Assembly: GCF_027533625.1 (NCBI RefSeq)
Contig: NZ_JAQAGZ010000013.1
Location: forward strand, 124,001 to 188,000
Source: Paenibacillus gyeongsangnamensis
GTDB lineage: Bacteria; Bacillota; Bacilli; Paenibacillales; NBRC-103111
DNA length: 64,000 bases
Reading direction: 5' to 3'
Shown: one piece after another, positions 18,126-26,254 of the stretch
Numbering within the stretch: position 1 is the stretch's first letter
Layout of the letters: every line of letters begins with the position of its first letter
Program-made: the position numbers and the translations under genes
Notes under the pieces: model-generated
Database searches by the model: none
Told to the model about the DNA's origin: nothing
The model's input: only the letters and a program-made list of their open reading frames with translations

Positions 18126-18335
18126 TTATCGTACCTTAAACTCAAATTCGCTCTTGAGAAAATAATCGCCTGCGATAATCACGGCTTCCGGATCATGCTC
18201 TTGAATACAGCCCCCGAAATCGACATATTGATGTCCTCGCCACACGGAAACCGGGACTTCCATAAACATGGCGTTGTCAAAATCCACTTGATTCTCAAGC
18301 CGCTGGTTTTGTGTAAACAATGCTGATCGCCTCAA
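18126..18335 (-). CDS. hypothetical protein, up to 69 residues
   Basis: Unknown small protein (…VSVWRGHQYVDFGGCIQEHDPEAVIIAGDYFLK…). The longest frame begins with TTG at 18335, 13 bp after the preceding gene. No good ribosome site is visible, so an internal ATG (residue 23 of this frame) is an alternative start. The operon position is the main support. Confidence 0.45.
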   Translation of the reverse strand: MRRSALFTQNQRLENQVDFDNAMFMEVPVSVWRGHQYVDFGGCIQEHDPEAVIIAGDYFLKSEFEFKVR

Positions 18336-18348
18336 CTTTTTTTGTTTT

Positions 18349-18528
18349 TTAAAGAACAGGGATCATTTTCATTTTCTTCTCCATCATGGAACTGCATAAG
18401 GGGCAGGTCGGTTTCTTAGCAAAGGAATAATCCTCTCTCATCCATCCGGAGCACGCTTCTTCGCAGCACATCCAGACGGAGGTATGGGCTACCGGGGTCG
18501 GCTCTTTCGATCTTTTGGTAAAGTACAT
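18349..18528 (-). CDS. YdjO-like cold-inducible small zinc-ribbon protein, 59 residues
   Basis: This 59-residue gene has an excellent start: GGAGGTG with ATG at 18528. The product reads MYFTKRSKEP then a CCEEAC-SGWMREDY segment and TCPLC, i.e. two Cys pairs that suit a zinc ribbon. The C-x4-C-x-GWMR ... CPLC layout is that of the Bacillus YdjO cold-inducible family. Its role is unknown. It heads the minus-strand operon running to 17340; a cold-shock protein gene lies 1.5 kb away. Confidence 0.7.
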   Translation of the reverse strand: MYFTKRSKEPTPVAHTSVWMCCEEACSGWMREDYSFAKKPTCPLCSSMMEKKMKMIPVL

Positions 18529-18584
18529 ACAATCACCTCCTGACTTAGCTTTGGCAACAGTTCAGCTTACCCCTGACCTACGGA

Positions 18585-18652
18585 GGTAAAAAAAATCACA
18601 CATTATAAAATGTATCCCTCTACTCCGCGATACATTTTATAATGTGTGATTT
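18585..18652 (-). terminator. 24-bp perfect inverted repeat with T-tract, terminator-like
   Basis: Arms 18593-18616 and 18629-18652 are perfectly complementary around a 12-nt loop. Read on the minus strand the stem is followed by a T8 tract, so it may end transcription from the gene at 18825. The stem is very AT-rich (AAATCACACATTATAAAATG start) and unusually long, so a small miniature element is an alternative. Confidence 0.6.
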
Positions 18653-18744
18653 GACTGTTTATTTCCATCAATATCTCATTATAACACTGATCTTGTAGGA
18701 TAGCAATGTTCTTCTGACTGAGGGAAGGGGATCGATTGAATTAT

Positions 18745-18778
18745 AGTCACTTTAGGGATAGGAGCTCCTGAAGTGACT
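18745..18778. repeat. 12-bp inverted repeat
   Basis: AGTCACTTTAGG pairs with CCTGAAGTGACT (one G-U) around a 10-nt loop, directly downstream of the 18825 gene. It has no obvious T-tract. Confidence 0.45.
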
Positions 18779-18824
18779 GATTTCTTGATGGCTTGCCGAT
18801 CGGCTGGTCAATTCAGACTTAAGA

Positions 18825-19139
18825 TCAGGAGACCACTTTAGCTTTGAAAATATTGCCTAGCTTCCCGTCAAAGCGTTTGTTCAGCGGGTTTTTCATATCC
18901 CTGTCGAGCTCACGGAAAAACATATCCACTTCCACGGATTTGGTCTCCAGCTGAACGTTTAGAACACCGGCCGAAGCGATATCCTGATTATCGTCAAGAG
19001 GCACAGAGGTGACCACCATATACTTCTTCATTAGTGTCTTCATATGCCTGGAGAAAGATTCAATGAGTTCGTGGTTCTCAAATTCATTGATCGCTTGTTT
19101 TCCTTGAGTCGTAAACCATAGTTCCACCTTCATGTACAT
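18825..19139 (-). CDS. hypothetical protein, 104 residues
   Basis: Soluble ~12-kDa protein of unknown function (starts MYMKVELWFTTQGKQ, ends GNIFKAKVVS). It is 18 bp downstream of the AbrB-like gene on the same strand, so the pair is probably co-transcribed. No recognised motif or membrane segment is visible. Confidence 0.6.
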   Translation of the reverse strand: MYMKVELWFTTQGKQAINEFENHELIESFSRHMKTLMKKYMVVTSVPLDDNQDIASAGVLNVQLETKSVEVDMFFRELDRDMKNPLNKRFDGKLGNIFKAKVVS

Positions 19140-19157
19140 CTTCCCTTCGTTAATCTT

Positions 19158-19427
19158 CTATTTCGGCGGTCTGGGTACGGCCCAAGAATCCTCTTGACGG
19201 GTTTCCTGTTTTTCTTCAAATTCCTGGCTTGAAATGCCCTGAATCCTGGCGCCCTTTGACATAGCTTGCTGATAATCATTTAATGCAGCCAAGCTGGCCT
19301 TGGTTATATAGGCCCGTCCGTTTTCTTCAATAAAAAGGATCCGGTCCCCCGCATCCACTTCCAGTAATTCACGAATGCTTTTTGGAATGGTGACTTGCCC
19401 TTTGCTGCTGATTTTTGCAATTTCCAA
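19158..19427 (-). CDS. AbrB/SpoVT/MazE-type DNA-binding protein
   Basis: The first ~45 residues are a swapped-hairpin AbrB domain: ISSKGQVTIPKSIRELLEVDAGDRI. The ~40-residue tail is charged and ends in AVPRPPK. It could be a transition-state-type regulator or the antidote half of a toxin-antitoxin pair. The 104-residue partner downstream does not look like a known PemK/MazF toxin, so I favour a regulator. Confidence 0.8.
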   Translation of the reverse strand: MEIAKISSKGQVTIPKSIRELLEVDAGDRILFIEENGRAYITKASLAALNDYQQAMSKGARIQGISSQEFEEKQETRQEDSWAVPRPPK

Positions 19428-19702
19428 CGGAATTCACCCTTCTTTTATTTTTATTGCTTTTCTGAAAAACAAAGAAATAATTACATTCTTTACTTTCTTT
19501 ACTTTTGTAATTATAACCCGCTTTATAGAATGTGTATACTCTTTTTCAACGGACCTAATGGTTGCATTCCACTAAACCGGACTGGGCGGCAGCCCATAAA
19601 ATGCTTTCCGGAGCAAACGTTTTTGAGATGCGACTTGTGTTTTATGAATTTATAGTGCATACTAAGGTTCTGGTTGAAGAAGTGCTTGTTGTTGTGTAAT
19701 GT

Positions 19703-19779
<77 letters not shown>

Positions 19780-19871
19780 ACTTACAAAGTAAATCTCGAA
19801 GTTCCAGCACGCTGCATCGGACTCAAGGTCTTAATCCCGGGTGCTTTATTTATTAAGAAGATGAGATGCTT

Positions 19872-19899
19872 TTGCTTATTTGGATGATTATGTTAAGAT
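19872..19899 (+). promoter_or_regulatory. possible promoter of the cold-shock gene
   Basis: TTGCTT and TAAGAT are separated by 16 nt. They would give a leader of about 130 nt, AT-rich and with T-runs, before the csp start. Long leaders are usual for cold-shock genes. Confidence 0.35.
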
Positions 19900-20037
19900 T
19901 ATGTAAGTAATGGAAATTGATTCCAATTCGCATATTGAAAAGGGTATTCATTTTTTAATGGAACTTTTTTCAATGTGTGAATTTTTTTATTTTACAGAAA
20001 ATGAACATGTTACAATTCTAATTTTGGAGGAATTACA

Positions 20038-20241
20038 ATGCAAACAGGTACGGTTAAATGGTTTAACGCAGAGAAAGGTTTTGGTTTTATCGAGGTTGAA
20101 GGCGGAGGCGACGTATTCGTGCACTTCAGCGCGATCGAGGGAGAAGGTTACAAATCGTTGGACGAAGGCCAACGCGTTCAATTTAATGTGACCCAAGGTA
20201 ACCGAGGACCTCAGGCTGAGAACGTCACGAAAATTTATTAA
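20038..20241 (+). CDS. CspA-family cold-shock protein
   Basis: A 67-residue single cold-shock domain with both RNA-binding motifs: KGFGFIEV (RNP1) and VFVHFSAI (RNP2). It binds single-stranded RNA and acts as a chaperone during cold or stress. TTGGAGGAATT gives a strong ribosome site, and the gene is monocistronic with its own terminator. The family is usually present in several copies per genome, so I give no symbol. Confidence 0.95.
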   Translation: MQTGTVKWFNAEKGFGFIEVEGGGDVFVHFSAIEGEGYKSLDEGQRVQFNVTQGNRGPQAENVTKIY

Positions 20242-20254
20242 GATACAGTCAGCC

Positions 20255-20284
20255 AAGCTGCTCCAACGTAATGGGGCAGCTTTT
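20255..20284 (+). terminator. terminator of the cold-shock gene
   Basis: AAGCTGCTCC/GGGGCAGCTT stem with an 8-nt loop followed by TTTT. Confidence 0.8.
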
Positions 20285-20461
20285 CAATTGATTGAATGGA
20301 ATTAAAATCAGAAAGAAGTGGTGTCCAGATCAATACAACCGATTCCGAGAAAAGAGCTATTTTCGAGACCATTGCGATATTATTCATTTTTACTCCAACT
20401 CCCTCCCCGTAACTCTTAAAGAGAAGTCTTCAGAGCAAGAGAATGCCGAAGAAGCTTCAGA

Positions 20462-20700
20462 CCTCTAATACAACCATGCCGTTGTCGATGACGGACACCC
20501 GCAGGTCGGAGTCCACCAACGGATTTTAATTTTGAAAGGCCCCTTGCCTTCTTTCTCTTTGATGCCATGAAAAACACGGTTCTCAATGAGCGGCTGAAAA
20601 TAGCAGCTTTGACTACCTTTGCAAGACTTCAACTGCACGCTGAAATTCAAACGTCAGGTCGAATTTATCCTCGTACGGGTGTTTCCACAGGCACCAACGC
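20462..20700 (-). pseudogene. remnant of a YesM-type histidine kinase C-terminus
   Basis: Reading the minus strand in shifted frames gives, in order, a KHPYEDKFDLTFEF segment, FQPLIENRVFHGIKEKEGKG (the N-box of a YesM-like kinase), then LRVSVIDNGMVV (the G1 box). At least one frameshift breaks these parts, and the rest of the kinase is absent. It is a decayed fragment. The 20242-20948 interval otherwise holds no gene. Confidence 0.6.
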
Positions 20701-20754
20701 GGCTCTGCTGCTGCTGACGTAGCGGCTCCAGGGTAGAGAGTTTATTACGGAAAG

Positions 20755-20799
20755 GGCTGGTTGAAGCTTCTCCGCTGCGGGCGGAAGCTTCAACCAGCC
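20755..20799. terminator. strong hairpin, terminator-like
   Basis: GGCTGGTTGAAGCTTC pairs perfectly with GAAGCTTCAACCAGCC across a short GC-rich loop, then TTATTT. It probably isolates the TetR gene promoter from upstream transcription or marks the end of a lost gene. Confidence 0.55.
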
Positions 20800-20867
20800 T
20801 TATTTCTGTCGCTATGTACATGTCTAATGATGAAACAACGCAGCGGGGATTTGATTTTTTTTTTGGC

Positions 20868-20935
20868 TTGACAGTGTGGTTGTTTTAAAATATAGTAAAC
20901 GCATCGGAATTTACGTTAACTGACTCGTCAGTTAA
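20868..20935 (+). promoter_or_regulatory. promoter plus TetR-type operator
   Basis: TTGACA (20868-20873) and TATAGT (20891-20896) have a 17-nt spacer. Just downstream, TTAACTGAC-TC-GTCAGTTAA (20916-20935) is a perfect palindrome ending 13 bp before the TetR start. This fits autorepression, and the same transcript probably continues into the amino-acid importer. Confidence 0.75.
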
Positions 20936-20948
20936 TGGAAAGGGGCGG

Positions 20949-21587
20949 ATGGTGATTGCACCCGTAACGGGACAGGAACAAGAACAGGACCGCCGACAGC
21001 AGCTGATGAGCTGCGCGCTCGAGTTGTTTGCTAAGAAGGGGTATCACAATACGAAAATCTCCGATGTGGTCAAGGCGGCTGGCGTATCTCAGGGCACCTT
21101 CTACTGGTACTTTGAAAGTAAAGAGCAGCTGACTCTGGAGTTGATCCATAGCGGCAAGGAGATGCTGGCCAAAGTCATCGGGCAAGGCTACCGCAAGCAC
21201 GCAGGCAGCGTGGAAGATATGGTGAGCTCGTCGGCCCGGCTGCTGACGGATTTGTTTGAATTTGCGGATCGGAACCGTTACTTAATGGCGCTGCTGCTGA
21301 TCAAAGGCCAAGGCGCGGATCCGCCGGTAAGAGAAGCGGTATCGCAAACCTGGATCGCCTTCGAGGAAGCCTTCAAGAGCAATGTGGAGCGTGCCATTGA
21401 GCTCGGGATGCTGCCAAAATTCAAGGATATCACGCTTCGGGTGAACATTCTCGTGAGCTTAATTACAGGCGTACTGTCCAAATGGTTGTTCGGACCGATG
21501 CATGACGTCGATTTTCAATCGAGCTACGCTCCGGACCAAATAGCCGAAGAAACGGCAAGGTTTGAAATTTGCGGATTATTGGGATAA
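20949..21587 (+). CDS. TetR/AcrR-family transcriptional regulator
   Basis: The 212-residue protein has an N-terminal TetR helix-turn-helix (LFAKKGYHNTKISDVVKAAGVSQGTFYWYF at ~residues 27-56) and a helical ligand domain. It probably represses its own operon through the palindrome at 20916. The ABC importer genes follow after 60 bp, so the ligand may be related to the imported amino acid or peptide. AAAGGGG precedes ATG 20949. Confidence 0.9.
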   Translation: MVIAPVTGQEQEQDRRQQLMSCALELFAKKGYHNTKISDVVKAAGVSQGTFYWYFESKEQLTLELIHSGKEMLAKVIGQGYRKHAGSVEDMVSSSARLLTDLFEFADRNRYLMALLLIKGQGADPPVREAVSQTWIAFEEAFKSNVERAIELGMLPKFKDITLRVNILVSLITGVLSKWLFGPMHDVDFQSSYAPDQIAEETARFEICGLLG

Positions 21588-21647
21588 TAACGGAAAAATG
21601 GAATCAAGATAAAACGAGTACATTCGGATCATCAGGAGGTTTCATAC

Positions 21648-22505
21648 ATGTCGACCAAATCAAAAAAACTATTTACAACCGTCACCTTGTTAAGCGCCAT
21701 CGTTATTGCGCTCGCGGGCTGCGGCGGAAAGACGGCGCAGCCGTCGGACACTACAGGCAATAAAACGCCCGGAACGGCGGCCTCGGCCAACTCGCTAGAA
21801 CAAATCAAGAAATCCGGAAAGCTCAAAGTGGGCTTGATGGGCACGTATGCCCCTTACAACTTTTTGAACGATAAGCATGAGGTGGACGGATTCGATGCGG
21901 ACGTGGCCAAGGAAGTCGCTAAGCGTCTGGGCGTGCAGGCGGAATTCATTACCGGTGAATTCTCCGGCTTAATCGAAGGTCTCCAGAAAGAGAAATATGA
22001 CGCATTGGTCAGCCAGGTGACGATTACCGACGACCGCAAAAAGACGATGGATTTCTCCACGCCGTATATCAAGAATGCCGTCAATGTCATCGTGAAGGCC
22101 GATAATACGACGATTAAGTCGATTGACGATTTCAAGGGCAAGAAGGTCGGCGTAGGGCTCGGCACGAACGATGAAAAATATTTGCGGGAGACGGTTCTTC
22201 CGAAAGTCGGGAACTTTGAAATTGCAACTTACAATGACGTCATTACTTCTTTGACGGATTTGAACGTCGGCCGAATCGATGCGACGATTAACAACGTATT
22301 CGCGATTAAGCCGCTGGTGGAAAAAAATAATTTCAAGATCAAAACCGTTGGTCAGCCGATTAAAGAGGATTCGGCCGGCATCGCGATCCGCAAGAACAAT
22401 CCCGAGCTTCTGGATGCCATCAACAAAGCGCTGGCGGATATGAAGTCCGACGGAACGTTCAAAACCATTTTCCAAAAATGGTTTGGGGTGGACCCGAACA
22501 TTTAA
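21648..22505 (+). CDS. polar amino-acid ABC transporter substrate-binding lipoprotein
   Basis: The 285-residue protein has a lipoprotein signal ending IVIALAGC (lipobox Cys at ~residue 25) and then a family-3 solute-binding domain: LKVGLMGTYAPYNFLNDKHEVDGFDADVAKEVAKRL, TITDDRKKTMDFSTPYI and GVGLGTNDEKYL are typical. It captures a polar amino acid or cystine-like ligand outside the membrane. An AGGAGG precedes the start. Confidence 0.92.
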   Translation: MSTKSKKLFTTVTLLSAIVIALAGCGGKTAQPSDTTGNKTPGTAASANSLEQIKKSGKLKVGLMGTYAPYNFLNDKHEVDGFDADVAKEVAKRLGVQAEFITGEFSGLIEGLQKEKYDALVSQVTITDDRKKTMDFSTPYIKNAVNVIVKADNTTIKSIDDFKGKKVGVGLGTNDEKYLRETVLPKVGNFEIATYNDVITSLTDLNVGRIDATINNVFAIKPLVEKNNFKIKTVGQPIKEDSAGIAIRKNNPELLDAINKALADMKSDGTFKTIFQKWFGVDPNI

Positions 22506-22532
22506 CGGGTATGGAACGGAGAGGATGAACGG

Positions 22533-23177
22533 ATGGATCTGGTTTTAAACAACATCCCATTTCTGCTAAAGGGTGCCTACTATACCTTACAGATTACGCT
22601 CGTCTCGATGGTGTTCGGCTTCTTCATCGCATTGATCGTGGCGATCGCCCGGTTAAAGGGGAACAGGCTTTTCCGGGGCCTGGCACAAGGGTACGTTTCG
22701 ATCATTCGCGGAACGCCGATCCTTGTCCAGATCTTTATCGTATACTACGGATTACCCGATTACGGAATCAAATTTGGGCCGCTTACAGCGGCCTATATTT
22801 CGCTCAGTATCAATATCGGCGCCTATTTATCGGAAACGTTCCGGGGCGCCATTCTTTCTGTAAGCAAAGGGCAGACGGAGGCCGCCTTGTCGCTTGGCCT
22901 GACGCCTTGGCAGACGATGCGGAAGGTCGTGCTGCCGCAGGCGGCCCGGGTCGCGATTCCTCCGATGGGCAACACGTTTATCGGGATGCTGAAGGAAACG
23001 TCGCTCGTCTCCGTCGTTACGGTAACGGAGCTGCTCCGCTCGGCTCAGCTGCTGATGGCTCAGTATTACGTAGCCATGCCTTTTTATATTGCGATAGCTC
23101 TTATGTATTGGGTGATGAGCATGATCTTTTCCAATATTTTAGACCGCATCGAACGAAAGTTATCCAAGGCTTATTAA
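22533..23177 (+). CDS. amino-acid ABC transporter permease (HisM type)
   Basis: The 214-residue permease has about five membrane segments and the signature block EAALSLGLTPWQTMRKVVLPQA near residue 116. The IIRGTPILVQIFIVYYGLP segment is highly typical of polar amino-acid permeases. One permease gene is present, so the channel is likely a homodimer. Confidence 0.93.
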   Translation: MDLVLNNIPFLLKGAYYTLQITLVSMVFGFFIALIVAIARLKGNRLFRGLAQGYVSIIRGTPILVQIFIVYYGLPDYGIKFGPLTAAYISLSINIGAYLSETFRGAILSVSKGQTEAALSLGLTPWQTMRKVVLPQAARVAIPPMGNTFIGMLKETSLVSVVTVTELLRSAQLLMAQYYVAMPFYIAIALMYWVMSMIFSNILDRIERKLSKAY

Positions 23178-23190
23178 GGGCGTGCGTCAT

Positions 23191-23934
23191 ATGATCGAAG
23201 TAAACAAACTAGGTAAAAGCTTTCATGAGCTCGTCGTGTTTCAAAATATCGATTTGCATATTCGTCCTAAGGAAATCGTGGTTCTGGTCGGCCCAAGCGG
23301 CTCCGGAAAAAGCACGCTGCTGCGCTGCCTCAATGGACTTGAGGAGCCGAGCGCGGGAACGATTCGCGTGGGCAATGCCGTGTTGGAAGCCTCGATGGAC
23401 GGGCAGGCCAAGAAGCAGGCGGTCCGTAACATTCGCGCCTTAACGGGTATGGTGTTTCAATCCTTTAATTTGTTCCCGCACATGACCGCACTGGATAATG
23501 TCATCATGGCTCCTATGGCTGTGAAAAATATGCCCAAGGAGCAGGCCGTTCAGCTTGGCGAAGAGTTGCTGTCCAAGGTGGGCCTACTGGAGAAGAAGTA
23601 TGAATATCCTTCCCGTTTATCCGGAGGACAGCAGCAGCGGGTAGCCATTGCGAGGTCTCTTGCCATGCAGCCGCAGGTGATGCTGTTCGACGAGCCCACG
23701 TCGGCCCTCGACCCGGAGCTGACCGGGGAAGTATTGTCGGTCATGAAGCAGCTGGCGACGGAAGGGAAGACAATGATTGTCGTCACCCACGAGATGAGGT
23801 TTGCCAGAGAGGTGGCCGACCGGGTCATCTTTATGAGCGAAGGAAAGATTCAAGAGGAGGGCGTGCCCGAGCAGTTTTTTGCAGAGCCCAAGACGGAGCG
23901 TGCCCGCAAATTTTTAAGGCAAATCGGAGAATAG
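23191..23934 (+). CDS. amino-acid ABC transporter ATP-binding protein (GlnQ type)
   Basis: The ~247-residue ATPase has Walker A GPSGSGKST, the Q-loop in GMVFQSFNLFPHMT, signature LSGGQQQRVAIAR, Walker B VMLFDEPTSALD and the switch His in VVTHEM. It powers the importer encoded upstream. ATG 23191 is preferred on spacing to TAAGGG; GTG 23182 is possible. Confidence 0.95.
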   Translation: MIEVNKLGKSFHELVVFQNIDLHIRPKEIVVLVGPSGSGKSTLLRCLNGLEEPSAGTIRVGNAVLEASMDGQAKKQAVRNIRALTGMVFQSFNLFPHMTALDNVIMAPMAVKNMPKEQAVQLGEELLSKVGLLEKKYEYPSRLSGGQQQRVAIARSLAMQPQVMLFDEPTSALDPELTGEVLSVMKQLATEGKTMIVVTHEMRFAREVADRVIFMSEGKIQEEGVPEQFFAEPKTERARKFLRQIGE

Positions 23935-23951
23935 CAGCAGGAGGTGATGTC

Positions 23952-25166
23952 GTGGGACCTATCAAGGAAGAGCATCTAAAGGAAATTGCCGCGAGGGCAA
24001 GGCAGATTATGGAAAGGGAGAAGCTTGATGCTTTGGTGGCATCGAGCTGTGAGAATTTCTATTACCTGTCCGGTTATCCCAGCACGTTTATGTATACCTT
24101 GCGGATGAACGAAGTGGCGCTAGCTGTCATGCTTCGCAATCCCGACCGGAAAACCGTCATCATTATGAATGAGTTCGAAGCGGCCGGCGTTCCGGCGGAT
24201 TTGCCCGGCTGCGAAGTGAGAACTTATCCGACGTGGGTGGATGTCGACGACCCCTTCGGGCTGAAGGGCGGCCAATTCCAAGGGAAACGGCCGACGGCTC
24301 ACCAAGTGCAGGAGATGTTCGGCATGCTACGTCAGGTGCTGGAGGAAAATGGGATATCGGCGGGCAGAGTCGCGGTGGAGCTGAATACGATGCGTTATCC
24401 TTCCGTAACGGCGCTGCGCGAGGCGGCCGGAGGCTTGGAACTGCTGGAAGCAAGTCCTGTCTTTACAGAGCTGCGTGCTATCAAGACGCCTTGGGAGATC
24501 GAACGGCTTCGCAAGAGCTGCGCTTATGCCGAAGCGGGCATTGCCGAAACCGTCCGCGGGATCCAGGTCGGCAGCTCCGCGGCCGATATTGCCCATGCTT
24601 ACTTGCAGGCCCTTATGAAAAATAGGGAAGGCTCGACCTCCCGATTCCATATGATTTCCGTCGGAGCGAGCTTCGCACCGGCGCACCTGTTCGATACGCG
24701 TCCAAGCGAGCCTGGCGACTTGATTAAATTTGATGTGGGCGTGGATGTGGAAGGTTACGGATCGGACATCGCCCGAACGTTCGTGCTGGGGACTCCTTCC
24801 GGTACGGTGGAACGGGTGTACAATGCCCTGAGAACCGGGCACGACCGGATTCTGCAACTGATTGAACCGGGAAGAACGATGCAGTCGGTCTTTGACGAGG
24901 TAATGAGCCTGATTCGCCGTTCGGGACTGCCGAATTATAACCGTGGCCACTTGGGGCATAGCGCGGGTTTGAGCCTGGCGGCCGAGGAGCCCCCATTCCT
25001 CAGCCCGGCAGAAAGCACGGTCTTCCGCCCGGGCATGGTGATTTGTTTGGAAACGCCGTATTATGGCTACGGCGTAGGCTCGATCATGATTGAAGATATG
25101 GTTCTGGTAACGGAAGACGGCTGCGAGCGGCTCAACCGCCTGTCCCGGGATCTTATTTCCCTGTAA
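23952..25166 (+). CDS. M24-family metallopeptidase (Xaa-Pro peptidase/creatinase fold)
   Basis: The 404-residue protein has a creatinase-type N-domain (~1-150) and a pita-bread M24 catalytic domain. Metal ligands are visible in order: two Asp in FDVGVDVEGYGSDIARTF, His in HLGHSAGLSL, Glu in VICLETPYY and Glu in IEDMVLV. It probably cleaves Xaa-Pro or modified dipeptides imported by the transporter genes directly upstream (17-bp gap). Creatinase- or ectoine-hydrolase-like activity is an alternative. Confidence 0.88.
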   Translation: MGPIKEEHLKEIAARARQIMEREKLDALVASSCENFYYLSGYPSTFMYTLRMNEVALAVMLRNPDRKTVIIMNEFEAAGVPADLPGCEVRTYPTWVDVDDPFGLKGGQFQGKRPTAHQVQEMFGMLRQVLEENGISAGRVAVELNTMRYPSVTALREAAGGLELLEASPVFTELRAIKTPWEIERLRKSCAYAEAGIAETVRGIQVGSSAADIAHAYLQALMKNREGSTSRFHMISVGASFAPAHLFDTRPSEPGDLIKFDVGVDVEGYGSDIARTFVLGTPSGTVERVYNALRTGHDRILQLIEPGRTMQSVFDEVMSLIRRSGLPNYNRGHLGHSAGLSLAAEEPPFLSPAESTVFRPGMVICLETPYYGYGVGSIMIEDMVLVTEDGCERLNRLSRDLISL

Positions 25167-25180
25167 AGCACAAAAAATTG

Positions 25181-25223
25181 AAAGATAACCACGGATCCTG
25201 TGCGGAGTGGTTATCTTTTTATT
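25181..25223 (+). terminator. terminator of the amino-acid importer operon
   Basis: AAAGATAACCAC/GTGGTTATCTTT 12-bp stem, 14-nt loop, then a T-rich tract. Confidence 0.85.
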
Positions 25224-25235
25224 TTCGAATGGGTA

Positions 25236-25293
25236 TTGACGGTCTTCCCGTCATGTATTACCATAAAAATGAATGAATAGTTCATTCATTTTT
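25236..25293 (+). promoter_or_regulatory. promoter with perfect TetR-type operator
   Basis: TTGACG (25236-25241) and TACCAT (25259-25264) are separated by 17 nt and directly followed by a 13-bp perfect inverted repeat (25265-25277, 25281-25293; core AATGAATGAA-TAG-TTCATTCATT). It sits 15 bp before the dehydrogenase start. The TetR gene at 26255 is the obvious repressor. Confidence 0.75.
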
Positions 25294-25308
25294 GGGGAGG
25301 CTATGATC

Positions 25309-26244
25309 ATGGAGAAAATCCATACGAAGTGGTCCGTGAAAGGCAAGTATGTAGTGATTACCGGTGCTACAAGCGGCATTGGTCTTGCCGCGGCCAAGGA
25401 GCTTGCGAGAAGAGGCGCAAATCTGGGCATCGTCGCCGTAACCCGGCAAAAGCGAATGAGGTAGCCGCTCGGTTGAAGGATATTGCAGAGGACCGCATCA
25501 AGGTCGACATCTTTCTGTGTGACATGGCTTCGCAACAATCCATACGTCGTGCAGCCGCCGATATTCTGGAGAGATGGCCGCGGCTTGACATTCTGATCAA
25601 CAATGCGGGGGCGATGTTCGTAACCCGGCAATTTACGGCAGAAGGTATAGAGATGACTTGGGCGGTCAACCATCTGGCTCCCTTCCTGCTCACGACACTG
25701 CTGCTTGACCGGTTAAAGGAAAGCGGAAATGCATGTGTCATTACCACCGCTTCTCATGGCCACAAATTTGCCGCGAAAGGAATCAGATTCCATGATCTTG
25801 GTGCGGAAAAGTTTTATCGTTTTCCGAACAGCCTCATGGGAGGCTCTACTAAGCGTTATGGCGAGACCAAGCTCGCCAATATCTTGTACACGGCTGAATT
25901 AGGGAGGCGGCTCGATGGAACCAGGGTCACTGCGGCTTGCTTCGATCCTGGGTTGGTATCAACGAACTTTAACCAAGACAACGGTTGGTTGGCCCGTTTG
26001 ACCATGACTGTGATGAAACGGTTTTCCCGCAGTCCCGAAAAAGGCGCCGAAACCTTGGTTTGGCTCGCGGACTCGGACGAAATGAACGTCTCCAGCTGGG
26101 GGCTATTACAAGGATATGCAAGTCGAAATTCCGTCGGAGCCTGCTCGGGATGAGGCTGCGGCCAAGCGATTATGGGATGTAAGCAAGGAGCAGATTAGGC
26201 AGAAGGGATCAATAATTACGGAAGTCTTGACTGATTTGAAATGA
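25309..26244 (+). pseudogene. short-chain dehydrogenase (SDR) broken by two frameshifts
   Basis: Three frames together give a complete SDR of about 310 residues. Frame 1 (25309-~25445) holds the cofactor motif TGATSGIGLAAAKELARRG. Frame 2 (~25440-26097) holds DILINNAGAMFV and YGETKLANILYTAEL with the catalytic Tyr and Lys. Frame 3 (~26098-26244) gives GGYYKDMQVEIPSEPARDEA. A base is missing near 25437-25441 and another shift lies near 26097-26102. Ribosome site, promoter and operator are intact, so this is either a recent pseudogene or two sequencing errors. The family resembles retinol-dehydrogenase-like SDRs. Confidence 0.8.
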
Positions 26245-26254
26245 TGGAGAGTGA

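Noticed and set aside
18601..18640. GTATC...GATAC in the 24-bp stem as another copy of the surface-gene site
   Set aside because: The half-sites are in the opposite order and belong to a longer hairpin.
19910..20191. 93-codon frame overlapping the cold-shock gene
   Set aside because: It overlaps csp in a different frame and lacks a ribosome site; the csp frame is highly conserved.
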